Assembly: GCA_050013615.1 (NCBI GenBank)
Contig: JBEKEX010000025.1
Coordinates: 1 to 19,566, forward strand
Direction of reading: 5' to 3'
Source of the DNA: JBEKEX01 sp050013615
GTDB taxonomy: Bacteria; Chloroflexota; Anaerolineae; Anaerolineales; Anaerolineaceae
DNA: 19,566 nt
Shown: positions 13,541 through 19,566 of the stretch, piece after piece
Position numbering within the stretch: position 1 is the stretch's first letter
Layout: each line of letters begins with the position of its first letter
Notes under the pieces: generated by a model
Told to the model about the DNA's origin: nothing
The model's database searches: none
What the model saw: only the letters and a program-made list of their open reading frames with translations
Translations under genes and position numbers: made by a program

Positions 13541-14830
13541 TCAGGCTTCGGGGCCGGAGCTGGCGATGACCAGGCGTTTGGGATCGATGTAACGCTGGGC
13601 GGTTTCCAGGACTTTTGCCGTGGTGATCTGTTGCACCTGCTCCGGGAAGCGCCGGTAATAATCCAGGCCAAGCTGGAAGCGTTCCAGATTCACCAGGGCG
13701 TTGGCAACGCCGCTGTTCGATTCCAATCCAATCGGCAGTCGTCCGATGAAGTTGGCCTGGCTATCCTGTAGCTCTTCCTGGGTGACCGGTTCGTTCACGA
13801 AACGCTTCAACTCGGCCACGATCAGTTTGATGGCCCGCTCGACGTTGGCGGGATTCACGCCAGCGTTTACTTCCCACGTGCCCAGGTCTATGCCAGCATT
13901 GAGGCTGGTGGAGGCATGATAGGCAAGCCCGGCTTGTTCTCGCACTACATCGCCGATGCGCCCCATCATGCCAAACTGGCCGAGGATGTTGTTGCCCAAC
14001 GAGGCGGCGAGGTAGTCCTCGGATTTACGCTTGGGGCCGAAAGTGCCCAGATTGATATCCGTCTGGCTTTTGCCTGCGATGGGCACGTGGACACGTTTGG
14101 TCTTTTTCAAAGGAGTGACGGATGGTAAAGAGGGGAGTGCCACCTGGGCAGGATTTTTCCAATCGCCAAGGACTTTCTGGATCATTGTGGTAGCTTGCCC
14201 GGTGTCGATGGCGCCAACTACCACCACGACCATGCCGGCGGGACCATAATGCTGCCGATGGAAAGTTGCCAAATCATCGCGTTGGATTGGCGCCACGGTT
14301 TCAGGGTAACCTTCCTCCGGGCGGGCATAAGGGTGCCCGGCGAAGAGGGCTTTGTCGAACTCCAATGCAGCGTTCTCTTCCGTGTCCTGGGCTCGGATGC
14401 CCAAATAGGCAAGTATTTGCGCTTTCAAGCGTTCCACCTGGTCGGATGGAAACGTAGGTGTGCGCAGGCATTTGGATAATAGCTCGAGCAGTAACGGCAG
14501 GTCTTCTGCCAAAGCCCGCCCGCCGAAGCTGGTGGTGTGCGTGCCAGAGCTGAAACCCAGGCTGGCGCCGGCGGTCTCGAGCAGATCGAAGAGTTGCTGA
14601 AAATCGTGCGACTGGGTGCCGCGCGTCAACGCCTGGGCGGTGAAAGCCGCCAGCCCCATTTGACTGTCGGCATCGAACAGGCTTCCGCAATTAAGATAGC
14701 CGCTCAGCACGACGGATGGGCTGTTGAAGTTGCTGCGCGCCAGTACCACGATGCCGTTGGAGAGTTCCACCCGGCTGGTATCATCCGGGCCGGGCAATGA
14801 TTTCCAATGTGTTTGGTCGATGGCGGTCAT
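13541..14830 (-). CDS. M16 family peptidase-like protein, non-catalytic (R/Y-motif) subunit
   Basis: 429 aa with the two-domain M16B layout. At the position of the zinc motif HxxEH it reads MGLAAFTAQALTRG (about 58-71), so the zinc ligands are absent. It keeps the C-terminal substrate-binding R-x6-Y motif (Arg297 and Tyr304 in RIGDVVREQAGLAY). This is the known division of labour in heterodimeric M16B peptidases, and its neighbour supplies the zinc site. Its ATG overlaps the stop of the catalytic subunit as ATGA, giving coupled 1:1 synthesis. No signal peptide is visible, so it is probably cytoplasmic. The glycosyltransferase gene follows 33 nt downstream. Confidence 0.92.
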   Translation of the reverse strand: MTAIDQTHWKSLPGPDDTSRVELSNGIVVLARSNFNSPSVVLSGYLNCGSLFDADSQMGLAAFTAQALTRGTQSHDFQQLFDLLETAGASLGFSSGTHTTSFGGRALAEDLPLLLELLSKCLRTPTFPSDQVERLKAQILAYLGIRAQDTEENAALEFDKALFAGHPYARPEEGYPETVAPIQRDDLATFHRQHYGPAGMVVVVVGAIDTGQATTMIQKVLGDWKNPAQVALPSLPSVTPLKKTKRVHVPIAGKSQTDINLGTFGPKRKSEDYLAASLGNNILGQFGMMGRIGDVVREQAGLAYHASTSLNAGIDLGTWEVNAGVNPANVERAIKLIVAELKRFVNEPVTQEELQDSQANFIGRLPIGLESNSGVANALVNLERFQLGLDYYRRFPEQVQQITTAKVLETAQRYIDPKRLVIASSGPEA

Positions 14831-16119
14831 GCTGCCTCCTCAGTGGGTTCAGGCACGTAGATACCAGTCACGCGCCGGGAAGGGTTCAAATAGACTTGGG
14901 CAATGGCTTGGATATCGCGCACCGTCACCTGCTCCAGGTTGGACACATAATGAGAAAACCATTCGTATTTGGCAAACATTTCCGCATAACCCATCCAGAA
15001 TGCCTGGTTGGTGATGTTTTCGCTCCCGTAAGCGAACAAAGCGCGCGCCTGCTTGATGGCGCGGGCAATTTCTTCTTCGCTGACCAGGGTGTCTTGAAGT
15101 CGTTTGACCTCATCTTCGATAGTCTCCATGATCTTTTCGGGTGTCCACTGCTGCTGCACTGTCACGTTGATATCGTATAGGAAGGGATCTATGGTGGCTT
15201 GCATGCCGCCGCTCAAACTGGTGGCCAATCCTTTTTCCACCAGAGCGCGGTACAAACGGCTGGTCTTGTTGGAGATCCCGCCGCCACCGAACATGTTCAA
15301 ACCGGTCGGGCCGGTGAGGAGCGAATCCAGCACGGTCATGGCGAAGAAATCGGCGCTGTTGGCTGCCGGGGCGCGGTAGGCAATTTGTAAATAGAGAGTC
15401 TCGCCTGGGCCTTTTATTTCCAGGTGACGCTCGCTTTTTGGGGGTGCTTCGGGTTTGGCGGGATGGGGCGGCAGCGTGCCGGTTTGCAAGGGAGAATACA
15501 GTTCTTCCAACCGCTTCAGCATGGCATCGGTCTCGAAATCTCCGGCCATGGCCAACACGGCATTGTTGGGCAGGTAATACCTGCGGTAGTGCTCGTAGAG
15601 ATCATCCCGGGTCATTTTCTTCAAGTCTTCCAACTCCCCGATCACTTCATGGTGGTAGGGATGGCGGTCGAAGGCTGCATTCTGAATGGCTTCTGACAGC
15701 CGAAAGGCGGGTTCGTTTTCGCCGCCTTCCCGTTCTGAAATGATCACGGTGCGCTCGGCATCCACTTCTTCCGGTTTGAAGGTGCTGTTGCACATCCGGT
15801 CGGATTCCAGGCGCAGTGCCAGGTCGATCTTGTCGGCCGGCAGGGTCTCGTAGTAAGTGGTCCAATCCAGGTTGGTAAAGGCATTCCAGAAGCCGCCTTC
15901 GCGCGAAATTGCTTTGTCCAATATAGTGGCAGGAAATTGTTCGGTGCCCTTGAACTGCATATGTTCCACCCAATGTGAAACGCCGGTCTTGCCGGGCATT
16001 TCATCACGGGAACCCACACGGTACCACAGCCAATGGCTGACGATTGGCGAGGTGTGTATTTCTTTCAATTTGATTTGAAGCCCGTTGGCTAATTGGTGCT
16101 CACTGATTGGCGTATCCAT
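14827..16119 (-). CDS. M16 family zinc peptidase, catalytic subunit
   Basis: 430 aa. The inverted zinc motif HWVEH (His49, Glu52, His53) lies in GVSHWVEHMQFKGT, and the third ligand is Glu128 or Glu130 in ERTVIISEREGGENE, at the expected 74-76 residues. The rest follows M16B: EGGFWNAFTNLDWTTYYE, HPYHHEVIGELEDLKKM and NNAVLAMAGDF. In the C-terminal domain the position of the substrate-binding tyrosine reads ALVEKGLATSLSG, so the R/Y pair is lost here and must come from the partner. The start has GAGGAG two bases before the ATG. A promoter lies at 16168-16196. Physiological substrate is unknown; no secretion signal is seen. Confidence 0.93.
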   Translation of the reverse strand: MDTPISEHQLANGLQIKLKEIHTSPIVSHWLWYRVGSRDEMPGKTGVSHWVEHMQFKGTEQFPATILDKAISREGGFWNAFTNLDWTTYYETLPADKIDLALRLESDRMCNSTFKPEEVDAERTVIISEREGGENEPAFRLSEAIQNAAFDRHPYHHEVIGELEDLKKMTRDDLYEHYRRYYLPNNAVLAMAGDFETDAMLKRLEELYSPLQTGTLPPHPAKPEAPPKSERHLEIKGPGETLYLQIAYRAPAANSADFFAMTVLDSLLTGPTGLNMFGGGGISNKTSRLYRALVEKGLATSLSGGMQATIDPFLYDINVTVQQQWTPEKIMETIEDEVKRLQDTLVSEEEIARAIKQARALFAYGSENITNQAFWMGYAEMFAKYEWFSHYVSNLEQVTVRDIQAIAQVYLNPSRRVTGIYVPEPTEEAA

Positions 16120-16167
16120 GGCTCCTCAATAAAATAAACGTCGACATTGTTCCCTTCGATTGCCTTC

Positions 16168-16196
16168 AATATAGCATAGAGTGGTGGAATTGTGAA
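16168..16196 (-). promoter_or_regulatory. Sigma-70 promoter of the M16 peptidase operon
   Basis: On the minus strand TTCACA (16196-16191) and TATATT (16173-16168) each match five of six consensus bases, with a 17-bp spacer. The start site would lie about 45 nt before the ATG at 16119. Confidence 0.6.
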
Positions 16197-16262
16197 CTTT
16201 AGGTGTAAGCCGGTTGTGCTCCAGCCTGTTCCAGATCGCAGTGTAAACCACGCGGGCTCCAG

Positions 16263-16284
16263 GTAGCCGAAAATATTCGGCTAC
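16263..16284 (-). terminator. Hairpin downstream of the dipeptidase operon
   Basis: GTAGCCGAA (16263-16271) pairs perfectly with TTCGGCTAC (16276-16284) around AATA, and outer CGGGC/GCCCG can extend it. It follows the stop at 16331 by 46 nt. There is no T-run on the minus strand, so it is a stabilising or Rho-assisted end rather than a classic intrinsic terminator. Confidence 0.45.
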
Positions 16285-16330
16285 ATTTGTTGCGCCCGGA
16301 TTATCTCCTGCAACGCACTTGCAAAATGTG

Positions 16331-16816
16331 CTATTCTTTGGGATCGGTGTAGGGGACGATCAGCATGAGGCCCAATCCGATCAAGGCCTCACCCACCAGC
16401 ACACCAAACGATTGCAACTCGCCAAAATATGGAATTCCAGGCAGTGGGTGGCTGCCAATTCCTAGTACGTCGGCCATGCCGGCGAAGAATGCGATCACAT
16501 ATCCGGTGCAAACAAAGCGCAGCCCAAAGTCAGCGGCGATGCTGGGTGTGCGGTTCTTCCATAATGCCATGATGGCGATGTAACCGCCGATGCAAATGAA
16601 TGCCAGGCCAATCAAGAAAACGGAGATTTGCACAAAGCCGATCACGGGGCTGCGGTCCAACCCGAAAAGCGATGGACGTGCGCCCAGCAGGAACATCAGG
16701 AAGCCCAACAGTGTGACACCCAATCCCGTCCGCACACGCCGGATCGAATAAGGCCGGTTGGGTGAGGTGTCGACGGGTCTAGCCGCGCTGTGGGGCTGGT
16801 CTTGTGCAACTGTCAT
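16331..16816 (-). CDS. Small four-helix membrane protein of unknown function
   Basis: 161 aa. A polar N-terminus of about 28 residues is followed by hydrophobic segments at about 31-46, 58-83, 98-118 and 136-155. Conserved-looking features are LLGARPSLFGLDRSPVIGFVQ between helices 1 and 2, and LIVPYTDPKE at the end. No catalytic or binding motif is visible. Its ATG overlaps the dipeptidase stop as ATGA, so the two are translated together. I do not recognise a named family. Confidence 0.75.
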   Translation of the reverse strand: MTVAQDQPHSAARPVDTSPNRPYSIRRVRTGLGVTLLGFLMFLLGARPSLFGLDRSPVIGFVQISVFLIGLAFICIGGYIAIMALWKNRTPSIAADFGLRFVCTGYVIAFFAGMADVLGIGSHPLPGIPYFGELQSFGVLVGEALIGLGLMLIVPYTDPKE

Positions 16817-17913
16817 TTGGGTAATGATCCTTCCAGCATATGCTGCCAGTTGGTGCCAAAAATGGCGGCAACATCAGCATCATTATAGCCGCGTTGAGCT
16901 AATCTAGGCGCCAGTTTTTGCAGATCAGCAATGGTGTCGATTTCCAATGGCACTGCCGGCCAACCATAACCGCCGTCGAAGTCAGTTCCAATCGCCACGT
17001 GCCGCGCATCACCGGCAATCTGGCAGATGTGGTCGATTTGTGCAACGACGAGATCCAGGGTGACTTCCTCGCGCCGGTGATCCATTCTCCATTCAGGCAA
17101 AAGAAAAAAATTGAACAATACGACGCCCATCACGCCACCGCGTTCCACCAACCCCCGGACGGCTTCATCGGTGAAATGTCGCTGGTTGGGGAAATTTTTC
17201 AGCAGGGCTTTGCAGTTGGCGTGTGAAGCCACCACGGTGCCGGGGTAGAAATCCAAAGCTTGTAGCACCGATTCTTCCGACATGTGCGAGATGTCCAATA
17301 TGAAGCCTAATTCTGCCATCTTCGAGAGCAGATCGCGCCCTTCGGAAGTCATTGGGCCGGGTTCTTTGGTGCCGCCAAAATAACGCCCTCCGGCCCACAC
17401 GGGGCCGATCAGGCGCACGCCGCGCTCCCACCATTCTTCCAGGTTCGCGGGAGCCGCAACGCCTTCTGCGCCTTCCATCAGCATCACGATCCCAACCGGG
17501 TGGGTAACTAGGGGGTAGGCGGCCGGTGTCTCCTGCCAGGGTTTCAATACGTTCGATAGTTCGGTGCGATTGCGCACCAATTGAAACTTATCCGGGTCCC
17601 CTTCGCACAAGCGTTCGTAGACATCGATTTGAGCCGAATGCAGCTTGTGCGCTTCCTGGGGGGTGGCATAAACCTGCTTTTCCCATGCATCATGGCTGTA
17701 TTTCTTGGGGCTGACGAAAAGTGTTCCAAAGATCACTGCCACCTGGCCGCGCTGGTAATTTGGCCAGCCGATCAGTGCCTGTCCCTCGGCTTGTTCGGGG
17801 ATAGGAGTGCTTGCTTCCAATTGGCGTGTCTCTTCGGCGGCGCGACGATAGTCGCGTCCGAAGTTGAGGATGTTGTAGGCAAGATCTTCGTGGGCATCGA
17901 TGATAAATGGCAT
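16813..17913 (-). CDS. Membrane dipeptidase-type zinc peptidase (M19 family)
   Basis: 366 aa. An amidohydrolase-fold dipeptidase. The M19 metal ligands are present in order: His8 and Asp10 in IDAHEDL, Glu147 in LMEGAEG, His210 in DISHMS, His231 in ASHANCKAL, and Asp311 in GTDFDGG. The run after VRLIGPVWAGGRYFGG, and QRHFTDEAVRGLVERGGVMGV, also fit the family. There is no signal peptide, so it is probably cytoplasmic despite the family name. AGAGG lies four bases before the ATG at 17913. No clear promoter is seen in the short gap to the S1-gene terminator. Likely role is hydrolysis of dipeptides (possibly D-amino-acid containing); the exact substrate is unknown. Confidence 0.93.
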   Translation of the reverse strand: MPFIIDAHEDLAYNILNFGRDYRRAAEETRQLEASTPIPEQAEGQALIGWPNYQRGQVAVIFGTLFVSPKKYSHDAWEKQVYATPQEAHKLHSAQIDVYERLCEGDPDKFQLVRNRTELSNVLKPWQETPAAYPLVTHPVGIVMLMEGAEGVAAPANLEEWWERGVRLIGPVWAGGRYFGGTKEPGPMTSEGRDLLSKMAELGFILDISHMSEESVLQALDFYPGTVVASHANCKALLKNFPNQRHFTDEAVRGLVERGGVMGVVLFNFFLLPEWRMDHRREEVTLDLVVAQIDHICQIAGDARHVAIGTDFDGGYGWPAVPLEIDTIADLQKLAPRLAQRGYNDADVAAIFGTNWQHMLEGSLPK

Positions 17914-17930
17914 GGTACCTCTTTGATGGT

Positions 17931-17960
17931 AAAAAACAGCGCACCCATCAGGTGCGCTGT
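17931..17960 (-). terminator. Rho-independent terminator of the S1-protein gene
   Basis: On the minus strand ACAGCGCACC (17960-17951) pairs perfectly with GGTGCGCTGT (17945-17936), followed by a run of six T (to 17931). It begins 18 nt after the stop (17979) of the displaced acidic tail, which supports that frame as the original C-terminus. Confidence 0.88.
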
Positions 17961-17978
17961 TTGATCTATGGGTGAATA

Positions 17979-18135
17979 CTACTTGTCTGCCGGTTGTTCG
18001 TCTGCCGGTTTATCTTCTGCTGGCTTATCTTCTGCCGGCTTTTCCTCGGCGGGTTTTTCTTCCGCGACAGGTTTTTCTTCGCTGGCAGGCTGCCCTTCTT
18101 GGGCCTCTTCTTCTTTTAGATCGTCCTTGGTTCTC
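17979..18135 (-). other. Displaced acidic C-terminal tail of the S1 protein (other frame)
   Basis: In the frame one base ahead of the S1 frame, the DNA reads DDLKEEAQEGQPASEEKP and then repeated PAEEK/PAEDK units to TAG at 17981-17979. Such Pro-Ala-Glu-Lys tails are typical of S1-type proteins, while the in-frame continuation is an arginine-rich nonsense-like stretch. Dropping one G in the GG at 18126-18125 would join Q381 to DDLKEE. The full product would then have about 428 residues. Confidence 0.7.
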
Positions 18136-19269
18136 TGGGTCGATCTTGATCACCCGCAATGTGACGGTGTCACCTTCGTGCAGCACCTCTTTGGGATGCT
18201 CGATGCGTTTCTCGCTGATCTCGGAAATGTGGATCAACCCTTCGAGGTCATCTTCGAGCCGGGCAAACGCGCCAAATTTGGTCAAACGCGTGATGGTGGC
18301 TTCCACCAATTGGCCGACTTGATATTTGGCAGAGAGTGCGTCCCACGGGTCGCTGAGGAGTTGACGGATGGAAAGACCGATGCGTTTCTTCTCGCGATCG
18401 ATGCTAATGATCTTGACTTTGACTTCCTGTCCAACTTTCAGCGCTTCGGAAGGATGCTGGATGCGGTCCCAGGAGATTTCTGACAGGTGGACGAGTCCAT
18501 CGGCGCCGTTGATGTTGACGAAGGCGCCAAAATCGGCCAGGCTGGTCACCCGCCCGGTGCGCACTTCGCCTTCTTTCAACTCGTCGATCACACGTTCCTT
18601 GACCGATTCGCGCGTCTCGGCGCTGGCAGCCCGCTCGGAAAGGATCAGACGACGGCGTTCGCGGTCCACTTCGATGACGCAGGCATCAATTTCCTCGCCG
18701 ATCATCTTGCTCCAACGCTGATCGGGCGTATCACCGCTCAACGCAGCACGTCGCGACAGGCTGACTTGTGAAGAGGGGACGAACCCACGCAACCCGCCCA
18801 ACGGCACGATCAAACCACCTTTGTTGTAACCGATGATCGTGCTGTGGAAGGCGGTCTTGGCCTTCATCATTTCTTCGGCCTGCAGCCAGCCCACTTCTTC
18901 GCGAGCCCGAACGAATGACAACACGGTGTTGCCGCTCTGGTCTTCGGGATTGAGGACATAAACCGGGATTTCCTGACCGACTTTCAACGCAGCCAGTTCG
19001 TCCGGGGAGATTGCTTCAAATTCTTTACCGCTGATGACACCTTCTGACTTGCTGCCGACACTCACCAAGATCTGCCCCTGGCCAATGCTGGCGATCACAC
19101 CTGTACGGATCTCTCCTTGATGTGGAAAATCAATACCAAGGCCTTCTTGTTCCAGTAATGAGGCCATGTTATTGTGATTCTCGTTCGCTTGGTTCTCATT
19201 CGCTTGGTTCTCGTTCGGTTGGTTCTCGGGCGTTGCCCCCTGCTCGAGTTGGGAAGCGTTTTGTTCCAT
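18025..19269 (-). CDS. S1-domain RNA-binding protein (ribosomal protein S1-like), apparent 3' frameshift
   Basis: 414 aa as read. Four S1 (OB-fold RNA-binding) domains lie at about 51-122, 138-213, 234-302 and 317-380; the last two are the most typical (SLADFGAFVNINGADGLVHL and RLTKFGAFARLEDDLEGLIH). This fits a bacterial bS1-like protein that helps mRNA bind the ribosome. The N-terminus is Asn/Gln/Glu-rich with a 15-bp repeat. After IDPENQ the frame turns into RSKRRRGPRRAAC and stops at 18027-18025, whereas the expected acidic tail continues in another frame. The last strand of domain 4 (usually like RIGLSIR) is missing in both frames, so a small deletion or insertion, or a sequence error, is likely. 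GGAG lies 11 bases before the ATG, and a strong promoter lies upstream. Confidence 0.88.
   Translation of the reverse strand: MEQNASQLEQGATPENQPNENQANENQANENHNNMASLLEQEGLGIDFPHQGEIRTGVIASIGQGQILVSVGSKSEGVISGKEFEAISPDELAALKVGQEIPVYVLNPEDQSGNTVLSFVRAREEVGWLQAEEMMKAKTAFHSTIIGYNKGGLIVPLGGLRGFVPSSQVSLSRRAALSGDTPDQRWSKMIGEEIDACVIEVDRERRRLILSERAASAETRESVKERVIDELKEGEVRTGRVTSLADFGAFVNINGADGLVHLSEISWDRIQHPSEALKVGQEVKVKIISIDREKKRIGLSIRQLLSDPWDALSAKYQVGQLVEATITRLTKFGAFARLEDDLEGLIHISEISEKRIEHPKEVLHEGDTVTLRVIKIDPENQGRSKRRRGPRRAACQRRKTCRGRKTRRGKAGRR
19183..19227 (-). repeat. Three 15-bp tandem repeats in the S1-protein N-terminus
   Basis: Units at 19183-19197, 19198-19212 and 19213-19227 differ by one base from one to the next and encode Glu-Asn-Gln-Ala/Pro-Asn repeats. 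The region is a low-complexity linker before S1 domain 1 and probably varies in copy number. Confidence 0.8.
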
Positions 19270-19304
19270 AATATGACGTACTCCGGTCGTTTTGAGATTA
19301 ATAG

Positions 19305-19333
19305 ATTATATCTGCTAATCTAAAGATTGACAA
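19305..19333 (-). promoter_or_regulatory. Sigma-70 promoter of the S1-protein gene
   Basis: On the minus strand TTGTCA (19333-19328, five of six) and an exact TATAAT (19310-19305) are separated by 17 bp. The transcript would start near 19298, about 29 nt before the ATG at 19269. Confidence 0.8.
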
Positions 19334-19391
19334 CCCTAATCGTTCGACGGGAATTTTCTGTCGAATTCGGCGCGTTTTAGATCGTGTTTAA

Positions 19392-19425
19392 AAAATGACA
19401 AAGTTAGCCATATTTATCGGCTAAC
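19392..19425 (-). terminator. Probable terminator of mscL
   Basis: On the minus strand GTTAGCC (19425-19419) pairs with GGCTAAC (19409-19403) around a 9-nt loop. It is followed by TTTGTCATTTTTT, an interrupted T-run. It starts 18 nt after the mscL stop. Confidence 0.55.
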
Positions 19426-19442
19426 CGTGAAGTTTAGCCAGC

Positions 19443-19566
19443 CTAGAGTTGCGAAGTGCAATTTGGGCAACGGGTGGCTTTAATAGGGATGTTGGTGCAG
19501 CAATGGGGACATTCCTTTGTGGTGGGGACTGCAGGCGCTTCCGGCTTTTTCGTCAGGCGGTTGATG
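19443..19566 (-). CDS. mscL: Large-conductance mechanosensitive channel MscL, C-terminal fragment with zinc ribbon
   Basis: Only the last 40 codons are inside the window, ending in TAG at 19445-19443. The peptide starts INRLTKKPEAPAVPTTKE and continues ECPHC, ten residues, CPNC, then TSQL. INRLTKK matches the end of the second helix and start of the cytoplasmic part of MscL, and I recall MscL of Chloroflexota and relatives carrying this extra CxxC-x10-CxxC zinc ribbon. The channel opens under membrane tension in osmotic downshock. The call rests on a short fragment; another membrane protein with the same kind of zinc-ribbon tail is possible. Confidence 0.65.
   Translation of the reverse strand, partial: INRLTKKPEAPAVPTTKECPHCCTNIPIKATRCPNCTSQL

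Noticed and set aside
19183..19227. Short tandem repeats as a CRISPR-like array
   Set aside because: The units are contiguous 15-mers with no spacers and lie in frame within the S1-protein coding sequence.

Overview
The window looks like a chromosomal segment of a Chloroflexota bacterium, probably class Anaerolineae. This rests on recognised protein families rather than a database search: a DUF4032-like protein with a DGNHR motif, an MscL C-terminus ending in a CxxC/CxxC zinc ribbon, an S1 protein with an acidic Pro-Ala-Glu-Lys tail, and a GlpX of actinobacterial type. GC content is moderate, intergenic regions are short, and I see no mobile element, CRISPR array, tRNA or rRNA.

Layout. (1) 1-923 (-): cysK, essentially complete, running off the left edge. 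It is preceded by a 441-bp gap holding a perfect-consensus promoter and a roughly 260-nt structured leader, which contains a possible Cys-codon leader peptide. (2) 1365-4959 (+): a tight five-gene envelope-stress operon (polytopic membrane protein, LiaF-like toastrack protein, repeat membrane protein, PspC protein, second toastrack protein), closed by two successive terminator hairpins. (3) 5231-5968 (+): a SIMPL-domain lipoprotein behind a promoter with an inverted repeat over its -35. (4) 9198-6045 (-): frr-uppS-cdsA-glpX, joining ribosome recycling, undecaprenyl-PP and CDP-diacylglycerol synthesis, and gluconeogenesis. (5) 9497-9727 (+): a 76-aa protein of unknown function behind a perfect TTGACA-N17-TATAAT promoter with two tandem SOS-like palindromes. 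(6) 11808-9811 (-): acpS, a calcineurin-like phosphoesterase and a DUF4032-like protein. (7) 16119-11906 (-): a catalytic M16 peptidase, its non-catalytic M16 partner, and a GT39/ArnT-like membrane glycosyltransferase. (8) 17913-16331 (-): M19 dipeptidase and a small membrane protein. (9) 19269-18025 (-): a four-domain S1 protein whose acidic tail is displaced into another frame. (10) 19566-19443 (-): the C-terminal end of mscL.

Most of the window is envelope biology: stress sensing (PspC/LiaF-type), lipid and undecaprenyl carrier synthesis, a processing peptidase pair, a lipid-linked sugar transferase and a mechanosensitive channel. The parts most worth following up are the cysK leader, the tandem-operator promoter with its 76-aa gene, the PspC/toastrack operon with its possible ECF-type promoter, and the S1 frameshift.
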